DNA from: Brettanomyces bruxellensis
Taxonomy: Eukaryota > Ascomycota > Pichiomycetes > Pichiales > Pichiaceae
DNA length: 64,000 bases
Assembly: GCF_011074885.1 (NCBI RefSeq)
Contig: NC_054688.1
Location: 620,001 to 684,000 of the forward strand
Direction of reading: 5' to 3'
The position numbers were made by a program, and so were the translations under genes. Position 1 is the stretch's first letter; every line of letters starts with the position of its first letter. The notes beneath the pieces are model-generated. The model searched no databases, had not been told where the DNA came from, and worked only from the letters and a program-made list of their open reading frames with translations. This document shows positions 1 through 11,499 of the stretch, one piece after another.

Positions 1-515
1 ATATGTATTTTCTTCTTTCCAATATATATGTACATTTTTGGATTAACAAGGATTCCGTAGAAAGACAAAATAACTGGACTACTTACTTACTTTGGCTCGT
101 ACTTTTTCTATGTGTGCGCGCTTGAGGATTTTTAATTGCGAATACGGTGGATATATAATTTTACTTGGCACATAATCACGGGCACACAAATTTGCCTTTC
201 ATTTGGATTTTTCACCCAATTGCAATTAAATGTTATCACAATTTCTATCATTCATGATATTTACACTTACTACCTGTTTAACACATTAAACTACTTCTCA
301 GATCAAAGTTATGTGCAAAGCATGTCCTCAAGTATTTGAATTTGAAGTATTTTGCACAAGTTGCTGAAAATAATGTAGTGAGACGTTATAAATTGTTTCC
401 GGCAGCTTGATATGTAAGTCAGTATGTTTTTTAAGTGCCACAAATTTACTTTTCCCTTCATCCCACGATATTCGTCTAAACATTTGTTTTGAAAAAAAAA
501 GGATTTCACGTAACC

Positions 516-1098
516 TGTTTAGTGCCGGATTGGGGTATTTTTAGAAATCCAAAAAAAATGGGCACAATTTTCTGAGAATTGATGCGACACGAAGAATCCC
601 AAATTTAAAAAGGGTTATTTGAGTTTTGCCAGAAACTGTACTACATAATTATTACTTTGAGTTTAAGGAAGACAAGCTATTTATTATATTCTAATTTGAA
701 TTGAATCTCAATTTTATATTGATTGTATCATAAGTTATCAACATAGTCCAGATTAATATCATTATTGACTATTATTAGTCTCTTTGAGTTTTGTAAGTTC
801 ACAAATGAGGAATTGATACCTAACTAGTATCAAAACAATGAAAGCATAGAATAACGAAGTTTTATGTGGAACAAGTTTTATTGTCTATTATGTTGTAGAA
901 GAAGAACAACAAAAACTATGTAAAATTAACACATCCTCGTGTGTTTATACTAAATTTAATATACAAGTTATATATCGCAGCAATGATCAAAAATTATAAT
1001 TAATCTGGTAATACCAACTTTAACGGCTAGATCAAATTTACCATTTACCGTTTTCACACTAAACTAATTAGGTTCAAACAAATTTTAGTTACCATTCA
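516..1098 (+). repeat. Dispersed repeat V, degenerate LTR-like copy
   Basis: This stretch aligns by eye with the reverse complement of 21849-22194 and partly with about 59180-59530. All share an AATTGATGCGACA-like block, a GAGTTTTGTAAGTTCAC-like block and a right end around ACCATTCACT. Outer edges are approximate and I find no target-site duplication, so this is an old element, probably an LTR (it can be read as TGTT...TTCA). A W LTR lies inside it. Confidence 0.5.
828..1025 (-). repeat. W-family solo LTR, degenerate, nested in V
   Basis: This is a minus-strand copy of the W LTR. It matches 50477-50675 over its length, with many substitutions, and ends in the mutated form TATCAAAACA...CTTTAACG instead of TGTC...TAACA. 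Flanking pentamers ACTAG (823-827) and GCTAG (1026-1030) look like a decayed target duplication. It is the oldest-looking W copy in the window. Confidence 0.6.
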
Positions 1099-1258
1099 CT
1101 GAATTTGTAATAATGTTGATAGGATTTAAGTGCAGTACTAGTTATTTGCGATACATGCGTTCAAACAGTATACTTTCTTGATGCTAAAAAAATGTTAAAC
1201 GTTTTTTGTTATCTTTGGTCTCGGGGATTTTGCAGACAAGTGAAAGGTGGGAACACTT

Positions 1259-1452
1259 TGTTAAAGTTAGTGTTACCAGATCTATATAGTATTTCGATAT
1301 GTATTGTAGTATATAATAAAGAGTATGTATAATGATATACAAAAGGGAAAATTTTCACTTTATATAGATGTAGTTCTCGTATTAATCAGATTATAACAAT
1401 ACCATCTTTCCTTACTTGAACTCCATTATTCAAGAGCTTCATTGTTTTGACA
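1259..1452 (+). repeat. W-family solo LTR with perfect 5-bp target duplication
   Basis: A 194-bp element that begins TGTTAAAGTTAGTG and ends GTTTTGACA, so it has the TG...CA ends of an LTR. It is flanked by CACTT on both sides (1254-1258 and 1453-1457), a perfect target-site duplication. It is homologous to the W copies near 13.3, 14.1 and 50.5 kb. There is no internal retrotransposon sequence beside it. Confidence 0.88.
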
Positions 1453-2625
1453 CACTTGTGTTCTTTCGAGGCGGTTGTGGATCATTCTGATGTTTACTTT
1501 TAAATTTGTTGGCATTAGTTTGGTGATCATTTCTGCTGAAAAATGTTTTAACGTAATATGTAACCGTGAATTTCGATTTTCAAATGCGTCTTTATTTATA
1601 GATGCTAATTCATTAGTTCTAAGTCGTCTATAAATCCTACTCACGTTTTTTTTCTTGGCATAAAATGGTATTTTTCATTCTCTTTCTTTTTATTTGATTC
1701 CAAATGCCTCTAGTTCGGTTTGATCCATTCTAAATATAATACGTGGTTTTGTGCATTCCTTCACAGAGATAAGGCTTATTTGACAGCCTGCAAACCAATT
1801 ACAACTATACTTGTATTATCATATCACGTAATCACTTGTTTTTATTCGCCTTATTTCATGTTCTAGGTTATCATTATTGTGAGAGAATAAACATGAATTG
1901 TATCTTCATTGGGCTGTGCTCTATTCTGTAGTGTTGTGGGAGGAAAAGGGGAAGAAATGAAGTTGACGGCTGCGCTATCGTAATAATGAAAACTAATAGC
2001 GAAATAGAAAAATGTTATAAGTGGCATTGCGTCGATCGTCTCAAAATATAGTCTGAGACACTCAGGAGCAAGTGAAAACTATTCACAACCCATATTTTAA
2101 TAATAAGTTGGAAGTTTTCCTGGTTTCGCACCTACTCAAAGAGAATCACAATTTGGATGATCACAAATCACAAAAACAGTTAATGCTCAAAAACAATGAG
2201 TCCAATATATCAATGATGTAAAGAGGCATTTATTCCAATTTTGTTAGCATGATTACTCCAACGGGAAAGTTTTTGTTCGAATTCGAATCAGTGAAAGTAC
2301 TAGCCATTTTTTGTGACCACATTTGTTAAAAGAAAACACTCAGATCAAAAATTTTTTATTGTTCTTTGCGCGTTTGAAATGCCGAATTCCTAAAAGGGAA
2401 ATTTTTAAAGCATGCCCCTCTCTTTAATTTCGAACCTTAATCTCCTGTGCAGAAGAAGGTCAGAAGATAGTTGTTTTCCCATTTAATTGCAAATAAGACA
2501 TAAATAAAGAGTATTTGTTCATTTCGTGGCTGAAATCAGTTTCTTCCTTTTATGGATAGATCTATTATGGTATACCGTTTTATACGTCTTCCCTTTATTC
2601 GGTTGATCCGGCCCATATTTCTCTG

Positions 2626-2632
2626 TATATAA
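2626..2632 (+). promoter_or_regulatory. TATA box candidate of the GH17 wall-protein gene
   Basis: TATATAA lies about 180 bp upstream of the ATG at 2812. That spacing fits a budding-yeast TATA element with a start site near the TTCAACTTCA tract just before the ORF. It is a prediction from sequence and spacing only. Confidence 0.45.
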
Positions 2633-2811
2633 GTCAGTCTGTTTCACTATAATTCAGATAAGTAGCTAAAAAAAGTAGCCTTTTGCTTGTAGTTGGAAAA
2701 TTAGTAGTAGACTTCATACTATACAATCATAACATCTCCAAACTCAACTTCATTCTTTATTTAAAAGTAACACTTTTCGCATTATATCACGCTTGTTAGA
2801 TCGGTTCCAGT

Positions 2812-4767
2812 ATGCTATTCTACAAGGCTCTCTTGAGTTTGTATCTTTTTTCTGGTGTGACACATGGACTTCCTCTTCCACTTCAGATCTTTCAAAAGAG
2901 AAACGCTGCGGTGGTGACCAAAAGTGGTACCACACATGTGGATACCATTACAGATATCAATATAGTTACGATTACTGCAACATCATGCCCTGAGGCTACC
3001 AATAGTGTTTCAACTTCTTCTATATCACATAGTTCCTCTGCTGAGGCCAATGTGCTGGTGGCAAAAGATCTGAGTGATACATCTACATTGAAGACCATAA
3101 CAACAAGTAAAGAAGCTACTTCTACAAGTGTCGTTAGTGTTATTGTCAGCGACCCGGATGCCACTGATACCCCAGATGACGGCTTAGTGCATATTGTTAA
3201 CGTTGTCAGTCATCCAGGCGCATTATTTAGAGCAACTAGTGTTGATGATCCAATTACTACAACGTATACATCCACCAATGTTCCAATTACCACTTCTACA
3301 TCAGAAGAGATCCCATCTAACTACGTTGTTGTTTCAAGTACTGGAACTATCGTGACATATGCTACTTCTGCCACTTCAAGCACTCTTTCAAATGGATCAG
3401 TCTCTAAATTCATCACTAGTTCTATTGTTTCGTCTGAACCCATCATTTCAAATGTTGCCAGCTCAGTTTCATTTTCTTCCATAAATTCCGCTATTTCCTC
3501 GAGTATAGTTACAAATAGTGAGTCAAGTGATCCTGTTAGTTCGGAGGCTTTAGTTGCAGATTCTTCTTCTGCTTCATTATTTCCCTCGTTAACATACATT
3601 TCAGATAGTATAGACTTGTCAGTTGGATCAGCAAATATTCAGACTACTACCCTACAGACTTCTACCACAAGTTATAACAAGGATTCTACTTCACTTACAC
3701 AAGATATTACATCTGAATCTTCAACTGCCAAAGTATTTATATCAGAATCATCTACCAAGGAAGAATCCCTATCCGATTCCTCCTCATATCAAACATCAAC
3801 GCCTGTCTCCTCTATATATGAGGCAGCCACATCAAGCTCTTCCACATACGAAGCATCAACAACTTCAACCCTTGTAACTTCGTCCACAACAGATTTAGTT
3901 ACCTCAACCAGTAGTTCCACTTCTGAAAGCTCTTCTTCATCTGGTATCGGATATGTTACTGGTCATCCAGTTACAATTGTTTACTCTCCTTATACCAACG
4001 ATAGCGGTTGCAAATCCTATGATACTGTGTATTCTGATCTTTCCCTAATTAAATCAAAGCAAATCAGTGAAATTAGAGTTTATGGAAATGATTGCAACTA
4101 TCTCACGACAGTTTTGCCAATTGCTGCCATATTGGGACTCAAGGTGAACCAAGGATTTTGGATCTCTTCTGATGGAGTGGATTCAATTGATTCTGCTGTC
4201 TCTGATTTGATTAGTTCCGTTACATCTGGTAATTCAGGTTTTGATTGGAGTTTGTTTTCGTTTATAACGATCGGAAACGAAGCTATCATTAGCGATTACT
4301 GTACCGTTGATGAGCTTATTTCTAAAATTGCAAGTGTTAAATCACAACTTAGAAATGCAGGTTATGATGGTTTGGTGACAACATCTGAGCCTCCTGTCAC
4401 CTTTGAGGAGAACCCAACACTTTGCACTGATTCAGAAATTGACTTTGTCGGTATCAATCCACATTCGTATTTTGATGTTTATGCCAGCGCAGACACTTCT
4501 GGGGATTTTGTTAAAGGTCAAATAGAAATTGTTCAAGGAGTGTGTCCAGATATGGATGTTGTGGTTACTGAAACCGGATATCCAAGTGCTGGAATAACTA
4601 ATGGTAAAAATGTTCCTTCCCCTTTGAATCAAAAGATTGCTATACAAAATATATTTGACATTGTGGGAACGAATGTTACTATTCTCACAACTTTCAACGA
4701 TTATTGGAAACAGCCAGGAAATTATGGCATTGAGCAGAGCTTCGGAATTATACAATTGCTTCAGTAA
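2812..4767 (+). CDS. Secreted cell-wall glucanase-like protein, GH17 (SCW4/SCW10/MP65 type)
   Basis: 651 aa, ATG start. The N-terminus is a signal peptide (about residues 1-20). Residues about 60-375 are very rich in Ser/Thr and probably heavily O-mannosylated. A C-terminal GH17 domain (about 378-651) follows. Within it I see the GNEA proton-donor motif (Glu490) and the ETGYPSAG nucleophile motif (Glu587), so the catalytic pair is intact. This layout (signal, Ser/Thr stalk, C-terminal GH17, no GPI tail) is that of the SCW4/SCW10 and Candida MP65 group, soluble or alkali-labile wall proteins that remodel beta-1,3-glucan. The Ser/Thr stalk is longer than usual for this group. The neighbour downstream, on the opposite strand, is unrelated. 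I leave the symbol empty because several paralogues exist in yeasts. Confidence 0.9.
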   Translation: MLFYKALLSLYLFSGVTHGLPLPLQIFQKRNAAVVTKSGTTHVDTITDINIVTITATSCPEATNSVSTSSISHSSSAEANVLVAKDLSDTSTLKTITTSKEATSTSVVSVIVSDPDATDTPDDGLVHIVNVVSHPGALFRATSVDDPITTTYTSTNVPITTSTSEEIPSNYVVVSSTGTIVTYATSATSSTLSNGSVSKFITSSIVSSEPIISNVASSVSFSSINSAISSSIVTNSESSDPVSSEALVADSSSASLFPSLTYISDSIDLSVGSANIQTTTLQTSTTSYNKDSTSLTQDITSESSTAKVFISESSTKEESLSDSSSYQTSTPVSSIYEAATSSSSTYEASTTSTLVTSSTTDLVTSTSSSTSESSSSSGIGYVTGHPVTIVYSPYTNDSGCKSYDTVYSDLSLIKSKQISEIRVYGNDCNYLTTVLPIAAILGLKVNQGFWISSDGVDSIDSAVSDLISSVTSGNSGFDWSLFSFITIGNEAIISDYCTVDELISKIASVKSQLRNAGYDGLVTTSEPPVTFEENPTLCTDSEIDFVGINPHSYFDVYASADTSGDFVKGQIEIVQGVCPDMDVVVTETGYPSAGITNGKNVPSPLNQKIAIQNIFDIVGTNVTILTTFNDYWKQPGNYGIEQSFGIIQLLQ

Positions 4768-5045
4768 ATAATAAGTGATATCTTATGTTACTGAAAGCCC
4801 AAATAAATTGTCTAATGCAAAGACTCTAAAACTCGCAATTTGCTTTTCTGGTGTAAATTTATAATAACAGGTTATTTTGTTTAGGTGTTCTCTCCTCTCT
4901 CAGTTTAGTATTTTAACTTCGAACAAAAAATTGATTAATTAACTACAAATCTGAATCTAAATTGTTAATAGTTGCATAATTTCGTCATGGCATAAAGCTC
5001 AATTGTTCATTAATCTGTGGAAAAAATGTCCATTATGTAACTTAT

Positions 5046-6161
5046 TCAAAATTCAACCAGCTTATTAGGGAAAAACTCATCGATAAGTTCAAGGTAATAA
5101 GGTTTTAATTCATCAACACTATAACGAATATCACTCTTGGAATATAAATCGTAGGGATTAAACGTTTGAACGATCTTCAAGCTTTTTTTATCTTCCTCTG
5201 ACATAAGATATTTGTACGCCCCTTCCCGATGCCATGGATAAAAGGAATGATACCTGATCATAGCAAGACCTTCTGGTGGTAAAATGCTCTGCTCTTTAGC
5301 AAGATTATACATGTATTCATCATGTCCCCAACTCAACATCACGTTTTTCAATCCACAGTGAGGAGAATAAATTCCATATTTGGTGTTATATAATGGGTTC
5401 TTATAATCTGGATTTTCTTTGAAATAATCATAATATATTATGTTTTTTGAGAACCGACAACCAACAGGAAATGTATCCCCGACAACATCCCACTGCCCCT
5501 GAGCATCATAAAAGTATAAAAGCTTTCCTAGATCGTGAATTAAGCCGACACATTGAAACCATCGAGGTTTCTTGTCTCGTCTTATGGCCTCGGCTGTTTG
5601 CAAAGCATGATCAATTTGTGACAATTCTGTGTCTGGGTCACTCTCGTCTAAAAGCTTATTGAGTTTTACGAGGGCATCCCATACAGACATCCGATCCCTA
5701 ACTTTAGTTTTAAAGTTTATTCGTGCCTGTATGTTATATGCAACTGTCTGCTTTTCATGCTGCTGGCGATAGAAGTCCTTGACTCTATCATATGCCAATT
5801 CGTATCTACGAAATTGATCTTGGTTAACCCCTTTCAAAAGAACAGATTTAGAATTGTCCATCCACTGCCCACTTTCATTTTCGGTCTCATTTTTGATATC
5901 TAATGATTTGTCCTTCTTTTCTTTTTTGTTTCTCCTCGTATCCTTTAAATCATCAACGTCATTTTCTTTAATCTCTGCAGTTTTAAAATTAGTATCCTGC
6001 TCATTCTCTACCTTCTTTTGAATCCTAAACTTCAACCGGTTCAACCTTTGAATATCTTCATCGATTTTTTCAAGTAATTTATTGTTCTCTAAATTCTGAT
6101 ACTTCAGTTGTTTATGATCATGTTCAAGCTTTTCAATTTGATCTGTAATTTCGTTAAGCAT
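5046..6161 (-). CDS. myo-Inositol oxygenase (MIOX) with N-terminal coiled-coil extension
   Basis: 371 aa from the first in-frame ATG (complement of 6159-6161); a stop lies in frame further upstream. The C-terminal ~250 residues are a complete MIOX domain, which cleaves myo-inositol with O2 to D-glucuronate. The di-iron ligands are all visible: His185 (HALQTAEAIR), His209-Asp210 (GLIHDLGK), His280 (SWGHDEY), His305 (RYHSFYPWH) and Asp338 (NPYDLY). The first ~120 residues are Lys/Glu/Asn-rich and probably coiled coil. Animal and plant enzymes lack such an extension, so this protein is longer than the usual ~285-310 aa. MIOX is not present in Saccharomyces cerevisiae. None of the later glucuronate-pathway genes is adjacent, so the pathway context cannot be read from this window. 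Confidence 0.93.
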   Translation of the reverse strand: MLNEITDQIEKLEHDHKQLKYQNLENNKLLEKIDEDIQRLNRLKFRIQKKVENEQDTNFKTAEIKENDVDDLKDTRRNKKEKKDKSLDIKNETENESGQWMDNSKSVLLKGVNQDQFRRYELAYDRVKDFYRQQHEKQTVAYNIQARINFKTKVRDRMSVWDALVKLNKLLDESDPDTELSQIDHALQTAEAIRRDKKPRWFQCVGLIHDLGKLLYFYDAQGQWDVVGDTFPVGCRFSKNIIYYDYFKENPDYKNPLYNTKYGIYSPHCGLKNVMLSWGHDEYMYNLAKEQSILPPEGLAMIRYHSFYPWHREGAYKYLMSEEDKKSLKIVQTFNPYDLYSKSDIRYSVDELKPYYLELIDEFFPNKLVEF

Positions 6162-7491
6162 ATTATTATTGATGTTGTTATCTTTCAATTTTAGCACAGA
6201 AACAGTGTTTTTTTAAAAAAATTTCCAGCCAATTTAAATATTGTAAAACTTTGAATAAAAGGAACTAATCTTGAAGCCTGCCGAATGATCATTTCGATTA
6301 TAAATTTGCCCCTCTACTCTTTTTTTTTCTCGAAAGAAAAAGGGTGTTGCACTCCTTTCATCTTCAAATATGACAAATATCTATAATTGTTATCTAGCGA
6401 ATGATATGATACTTTTTCGAACATATGGTTAAAGCACACTATGAAGCGATAAAGGTTTCGGCTCTAACTTGAACGCTCAAGGATCGATAAAATCCTTAGG
6501 GCAGCTTTGGTTTTCGGGAAAAAGTTTCTTGAGTAAAGTGCAAATGGAGTACAAATGTCACTGCAAATATCAATATCACATGGCAGACTAAAAAAAAATC
6601 GGGAAGAACAATTGAAAAGCGTTGCCGATTGATCAGATAAATTAGGTCTAATTCATGAGTGAATTGTTGGGTTTACAATCGTTACACTTTGCTCCCATTG
6701 AGATTTGATTAGTGATAAAATCCGGTATTTTTGTACATACTTTTATGAAATATTGGGGACTACGGGTATTATTATTTTAAGGAGAATAATTGTATACATA
6801 TACAAAGAGACAATAAAATTTATAATTTATGTCTTTTTTACATGGTTGAATTCAATCACCATTCTGATAATACATACTGGGAGTGTGGGATTCAATTCAA
6901 TCCTAAAAAGGTAGAGAGATCTAATTAACTGGGTAAGAGCAGGAAACTAAAAAAATAGGCCTTGATGTTTTCTTGACCCCACTAAAAAAAAGACATGTGC
7001 AAATCAAAATTTTTGAAAACGAAGAACCACTATTCCGAATGAGAAGGACTAAAATTTTTCGCCAGATGTAGTCTACATAAAGTCCACGCCAGTCTTCGCA
7101 AGCATCCATAAATAATGAGTTTCTTCTCTTCAATTAATTAGATGTGTGATATTGTTTGCTTCAATCTCCGAAAAACAAATTGCATCCGACTTAGTTATTA
7201 GTGAAATCGCCTACCAGCTTTGTTCATTTCTCTCAAACAAGCTGAAAAGGATCTGACACGTTTTCAGTTTTCATATTTGGGTATCCGGAACGGTTCGAAT
7301 ATATTTGACATTTTTCCACGGTTAATCACTGTTGACTGGCCTTGGTTTTTAATATTTGGCTGGATATATTCTACCTTTCGCAAATTGGCAGGATAATATT
7401 GACCATTTAATATTTTAATAAATCTTTTCCTTTGCGTTTGCAGTTCCCTATTAGATTGATCTAAACTGTGGTTATATCTTCACAATCGGAG
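6162..7491. other. Intergenic region between MIOX and CDS1 genes
   Basis: About 1.3 kb, divergent promoters on both sides. It is AT-rich with several poly-A/T tracts. Two frames of about 70 codons occur but show no protein family or plausible codon pattern. A short stretch near 7070-7110 resembles the 5' part of dispersed repeat U. No RNA gene was recognised. Confidence 0.5.
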
Positions 7492-8817
7492 ATGGCGCAG
7501 AGTTCCGTACTTAGAAAGCGTCCGAATGAACGGAAGATGGAATCTGCTGAAAAGCAAGGAAGGACAGATCGTTCACATTCTACAACAGATGGTGTTTCTT
7601 CCACTAAGCCAGTTTTTAACGAAAAGGAATCCAAACGAAATGCTATCATTGTTAGAACAATCTGGACCTTTATCATGTTAATCATATTTTTTTTAATAAT
7701 TGGAATTGGCCCTTTTTGGATTATTTCAGCAGTGTTACTTATTCAGGTTGGTGTATTTAAAGAACTCATTTCTATTACAACTAAAAAGGCGACGAATAAA
7801 GACCTGCGCCATACGGCTTATCTCAATTGGTATTTCCTATTGACCACGATTTTCTATCTGCAGGGTCGCTCATTTGTGAGATATTCGCTAGAGAATTTTA
7901 TAGTCTCTCATTATACAGGTGCCATTGCTATCAATCTTCTTATGAACCATAAGTTCATTAGTTACTGCTTATACGTGCTGGGTTTTGTCTTCTTTGTGTC
8001 TTCATTACGAAGAGGACATCTCAAATTCCAATTTGCACAGCTCTGCATCACGCATATGATTCTGCTCTTAGTTGTTTTACAAGGGTACTGTATTATCAAC
8101 AATATTTTGCATGGAATCTTCTGGTTTATCCTTCCAGTTGGGTTGGTTATCACTAATGATATATTTGCCTATATATGTGGAATTACCTTTGGTAAAACGC
8201 AGTTGATTTCTATTTCACCCAAAAAGACGGTTGAAGGCTTTATTGGCGCATGGATCTGCACAACAATTATGTCTGTCTTCCTTACTTTTATTTTCAGCAA
8301 CAGTGCCTATTTTATCTGCCCTTCAGCTAATGACGTCCTTGTTAACTGTCTTTCTGGTGTTCAGTGTGACCCGAATCCTGTCTTTATACGCCAAATTTAT
8401 AGGATTCCAAGTTATCTTTCCAAAATAGTAGGAAAGGATCTTATTCAAATACGTCCCATATATTTGCACGCGATAATTCTTTCTAATTTTGCATCGTTAA
8501 TCGCTCCATTCGGTGGGTTTTTTGCATCAGGTGTGAAGAGAGCATGCGGTGTCAAAGATTTTGGAGATACCATTCCTGGTCACGGTGGCATCACCGATAG
8601 AGTTGATTGTCAGTTTTTGATGGGATCGTTTTCCTACTTATACTATGAGACGTTTATCTCTACTCATCAACTTAATGTTGGAAACTTGTTACAAACGGTG
8701 ATTATTAACCTTAGTGCTGATGAAATTGTTCAATTTGTGAAAAGTCTTCATTCCTATCTCTACAAAATTGGTGTTATTGATGAAGAGACGTTTAGAAAGC
8801 TCAATGCGTTGATATGA
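7492..8817 (+). CDS. CDS1: Phosphatidate cytidylyltransferase (CDP-diacylglycerol synthase)
   Basis: 441 aa from the ATG at 7492; the frame opens slightly earlier only with a GTG. The enzyme makes CDP-diacylglycerol from phosphatidic acid and CTP in the endoplasmic reticulum membrane, the branch point to phosphatidylinositol and other phospholipids. After a basic hydrophilic N-terminus come about seven to eight hydrophobic segments. SPKKTVEGFIGAW and the family signature KRACGVKDFGD...GHGGITDRVD (about residues 349-372) are intact. Length fits the yeast enzyme (about 457 aa in S. cerevisiae). It is followed in tandem by RBG1 after 323 bp. Confidence 0.96.
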   Translation: MAQSSVLRKRPNERKMESAEKQGRTDRSHSTTDGVSSTKPVFNEKESKRNAIIVRTIWTFIMLIIFFLIIGIGPFWIISAVLLIQVGVFKELISITTKKATNKDLRHTAYLNWYFLLTTIFYLQGRSFVRYSLENFIVSHYTGAIAINLLMNHKFISYCLYVLGFVFFVSSLRRGHLKFQFAQLCITHMILLLVVLQGYCIINNILHGIFWFILPVGLVITNDIFAYICGITFGKTQLISISPKKTVEGFIGAWICTTIMSVFLTFIFSNSAYFICPSANDVLVNCLSGVQCDPNPVFIRQIYRIPSYLSKIVGKDLIQIRPIYLHAIILSNFASLIAPFGGFFASGVKRACGVKDFGDTIPGHGGITDRVDCQFLMGSFSYLYYETFISTHQLNVGNLLQTVIINLSADEIVQFVKSLHSYLYKIGVIDEETFRKLNALI

Positions 8818-9140
8818 GACGAAGTGATATTTTGTACCGTATCTATACTACATGTATATGACCATGCCTTTGTATGTCTATTTTGAAAATAGTTAAAATT
8901 TAAATTATAAGTGTGTATTATGTTTTGTCCGCTAGTATAAGCGTTTGTTTAACATCTAATGACGAGGTGATAGGAGAAAAAAATCTCAATCAAATTTTTT
9001 TTTTTAATTCTAAGTTTTCGTTTCGTACCTATCTTCTCTATTTTATTTTAAGATCAGTCTGGAAATTTAACGATGGGCGGAGTCAGCGGATCAGTTGAGT
9101 CTATTTGTCTTATGTTTAGTTTAGCTTTATACAATATATA
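8818..9140. other. CDS1-RBG1 intergenic spacer
   Basis: 323 bp holding the CDS1 3' end and the RBG1 promoter. I see AT-rich sequence with a T-run near 8997-9005 and nothing else that can be named. Confidence 0.5.
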
Positions 9141-10253
9141 ATGGTGAACATAGTGGAAAAGATTGAAGAGATTCAGGCCGAAATGGCCAGAACTCAAAAA
9201 AATAAGGCCACTGAGTATCACCTTGGTCTTTTGAAAGGAAAATTGGCCAAATACCGGCGAATGTTGCTGGAACCTGACCCAGGAAGTGGAGGATCTAAAG
9301 GTTTTGGTTTTGAGGTGGCAAAACGCGGAGATGCACGGGTTTGTCTTATTGGTTATCCATCTGTTGGTAAATCATCGTTTTTGTCGCAGGTTACGAAGAC
9401 CAAGAGTGAAACTGCAGCGTATGAATTCACCACGTTAACCTGTGTTCCTGGCGTTCTGAATTATGAAGGAGCTGATATTCAAATAGTGGATTTGCCCGGA
9501 ATTATCAAGGGTGCTGCGGAAGGAAAAGGACGTGGAAGACAAGTTGTTGCAACGGCTAAGACGGCGGATATGATTCTTATGATTTTAGATGCGACGAAAT
9601 TCTCCCAGCAGAGGCAGAATTTGGAGAAAGAACTTGAGGCAATAGGAATCCGTTTGAACAAAAAAAAGCCTAATATGAGCATTAAAGTTACGAAGTCTGG
9701 GGGAATAAAAGTGAATTCATTGACTACTTTAAAATACTTGGACACTAGAATGATTTCCAATATATTGAAGGATTACAAAATTCACAATGCCGATGTAATG
9801 ATTCGTGATGATCTGGTAACCGTTGATGATTTTGTTGATATTATAAACGAAAAGACGATTGTATACATGCCATGCCTATATGTGTACAACAAAGTTGATG
9901 CAGTTTCTCTTGAAGAAGTAGATAGAATCGCAAGAGAGCCCAATACTGTCGTTATGTCCTGTGAAATGTCGCTCGGAATTAATGACGTGGTCGAAGAGAT
10001 TTGGTACAGACTAAACCTAGCACGGCTTTATACAAAACGCAGGGGACAACCTCCTGACTTCAGTGATCCAATGGTTGTAAGAGCAAATTCCACCATCGAA
10101 GATGTGTGTGACTCTATTCACCGAGACTTTAAAGACCAATTTAAGTATGCATTGGTATGGGGATCCTCCTCTAAATTTGGCATTGCACCCCAAAAATGTG
10201 GATTAAGCCACGTTGTTCATGACCAAGACGTTGTCTGTATTGTTGTGAAATAA
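9141..10253 (+). CDS. RBG1: DRG-family GTP-binding protein
   Basis: 370 aa, ATG start, the same length as yeast Rbg1 (369). It is a developmentally regulated GTP-binding protein that works with Tma46 on translating ribosomes. The N-terminal helix-turn-helix part is followed by the G domain: G1 GYPSVGKSS (71-79), G3 DLPG (117-120) and G4 NKVD (250-253). A C-terminal TGS domain starts at about 295. The motif LNKKKPN within the S5D2L-like insertion is typical of DRG proteins. RBG1 is preferred over RBG2 from the N-terminal sequence and length. CTG codon 9267-9269 lies in RRMLLEP, where Leu is expected. It converges with JNM1, leaving only 58 bp between stops. Confidence 0.94.
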   Translation: MVNIVEKIEEIQAEMARTQKNKATEYHLGLLKGKLAKYRRMLLEPDPGSGGSKGFGFEVAKRGDARVCLIGYPSVGKSSFLSQVTKTKSETAAYEFTTLTCVPGVLNYEGADIQIVDLPGIIKGAAEGKGRGRQVVATAKTADMILMILDATKFSQQRQNLEKELEAIGIRLNKKKPNMSIKVTKSGGIKVNSLTTLKYLDTRMISNILKDYKIHNADVMIRDDLVTVDDFVDIINEKTIVYMPCLYVYNKVDAVSLEEVDRIAREPNTVVMSCEMSLGINDVVEEIWYRLNLARLYTKRRGQPPDFSDPMVVRANSTIEDVCDSIHRDFKDQFKYALVWGSSSKFGIAPQKCGLSHVVHDQDVVCIVVK

Positions 10254-10311
10254 AATCATGAATTGTATGAGGTAGATAAGATGTATGATTACTCATTCAT
10301 TAGATTCTGAA

Positions 10312-11499
10312 TTATTGGAGGACTTTCAGTTTTTCTTCCAAACTATGTATCCATTTTTTGATTAAATTTTTATCCTTGTTCCATGTTTGTTGCTTTGCTT
10401 CAGACTTCCTTTCCAAATCATCCAATTTTGTATTCCATTTGATCACCTCCATTTCCGTCTTGGAAAGTTCACTATCCAAGTTTTTCATAAAATTAATGGT
10501 ACCCGATGTCTCTGAAACGATACTGTTCATCGCCCGCAGCCTCCCAATTAGTAAGGGGATAGCTGTCTCGTACGTTTCTACTCGCTGTAATCGTTTAGAA
10601 ATTAAATGTATCCTCCTGTCAGAAGCTGGAACAAAATCATCCAATTTGGGACCATCAATTGATCCTTTCTTCTGTTTATACTTCTGTAAGCTATCAGAAG
10701 CTTTCTTAAATCTATCTTGAGCATCATCAGTAAGTTTCTTTGAATTAAAAATCAAGTTTATTCTTCGATACAAATCATCTATTTCATCTTGTATCGTTAG
10801 GTGATCTGAATCACTGGAATTGGAAATTTCCATTGATCCTCCTACCAAATTTTCCATTTCTTTAAGACGACCCTCCATATTCAAAAATCTTTCTTCCATG
10901 TATTCAAGCTCTTTTGACGAGTCTTTGGTTGATACGACAGATTCAGTATACTTTCCCTTCCCCGTATCAGGTGTTCCTAATTCCCTCTTATTTCGTATTA
11001 TTGCTGAATTGAATTCATGTATTTGCATTATCCACTCTTTTACAAAGGAGCTCTCCCCCAATGAAATGTTTTTCAGGCGATTCTTCAAAACCTGTATTTC
11101 TTGGTCATCCTTTTCAGAATTTTCATCCAGTTGATTTCCGAGTTCCAATTCCAAAAGTTCACTTTTAATCCTAGAAATTACCTGCGACCGTGTAGATCTT
11201 ACTTTTTCCACATTATATCCTCTGTTACGACTGAAATCGACCTGATCTAAACTTCGAACAAGTTCTTTCTCAAAATCCTCCCTCGATTTGATTGTAATCA
11301 CTTCTGTATTATCAACCTGCACATTATTCATGTCACGATCATCTTTTTTATTCGTATTTAATTGCTCAATTCCCACGCCTGTTGTTTTTGAAGTATCCGC
11401 CACAGCCTCCTTCTCTTCTGACGGTTCAAATTCTAAAATCTCCTCCTCATCCACCGGAGGAGGGACATCCTCCGAGTAAAAATCATAATCACCCTCCAT
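10312..11499 (-). CDS. JNM1: Dynactin subunit dynamitin (p50, Jnm1-like)
   Basis: 395 aa, ATG start. The protein is acidic at the N-terminus (DFYSEDVPPP followed by many Glu) and then largely coiled coil. The central block MEENLVGG-like followed by IDDLYRRINLI, and the C-terminal block from about residue 300 (ETAIPLLIGRLRAMNSIVSETSG), have the order and spacing of the S. cerevisiae Jnm1/dynamitin coiled coils. Dynamitin holds the dynactin shoulder together and supports dynein-driven spindle positioning. Sequence conservation in this family is low, so the assignment rests on architecture plus these blocks. Slightly longer than yeast Jnm1 (373 aa). Confidence 0.82.
   Translation of the reverse strand: MEGDYDFYSEDVPPPVDEEEILEFEPSEEKEAVADTSKTTGVGIEQLNTNKKDDRDMNNVQVDNTEVITIKSREDFEKELVRSLDQVDFSRNRGYNVEKVRSTRSQVISRIKSELLELELGNQLDENSEKDDQEIQVLKNRLKNISLGESSFVKEWIMQIHEFNSAIIRNKRELGTPDTGKGKYTESVVSTKDSSKELEYMEERFLNMEGRLKEMENLVGGSMEISNSSDSDHLTIQDEIDDLYRRINLIFNSKKLTDDAQDRFKKASDSLQKYKQKKGSIDGPKLDDFVPASDRRIHLISKRLQRVETYETAIPLLIGRLRAMNSIVSETSGTINFMKNLDSELSKTEMEVIKWNTKLDDLERKSEAKQQTWNKDKNLIKKWIHSLEEKLKVLQ

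Larger units (their letters stand above)
1..2811. other. Gene-poor, AT-rich intergenic region with old repeats
   Basis: I find no convincing gene here; the open frames are short and show no family motif. The left part holds a degenerate V repeat (about 516-1098) with a decayed W LTR inside it (828-1025) and a well-preserved W solo LTR (1259-1452). From about 1460 to 2600 I see only AT-rich sequence with poly-T tracts. The last 200 bases form the promoter of the wall glucanase gene, with a TATATAA element at 2626-2632. Confidence 0.6.
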
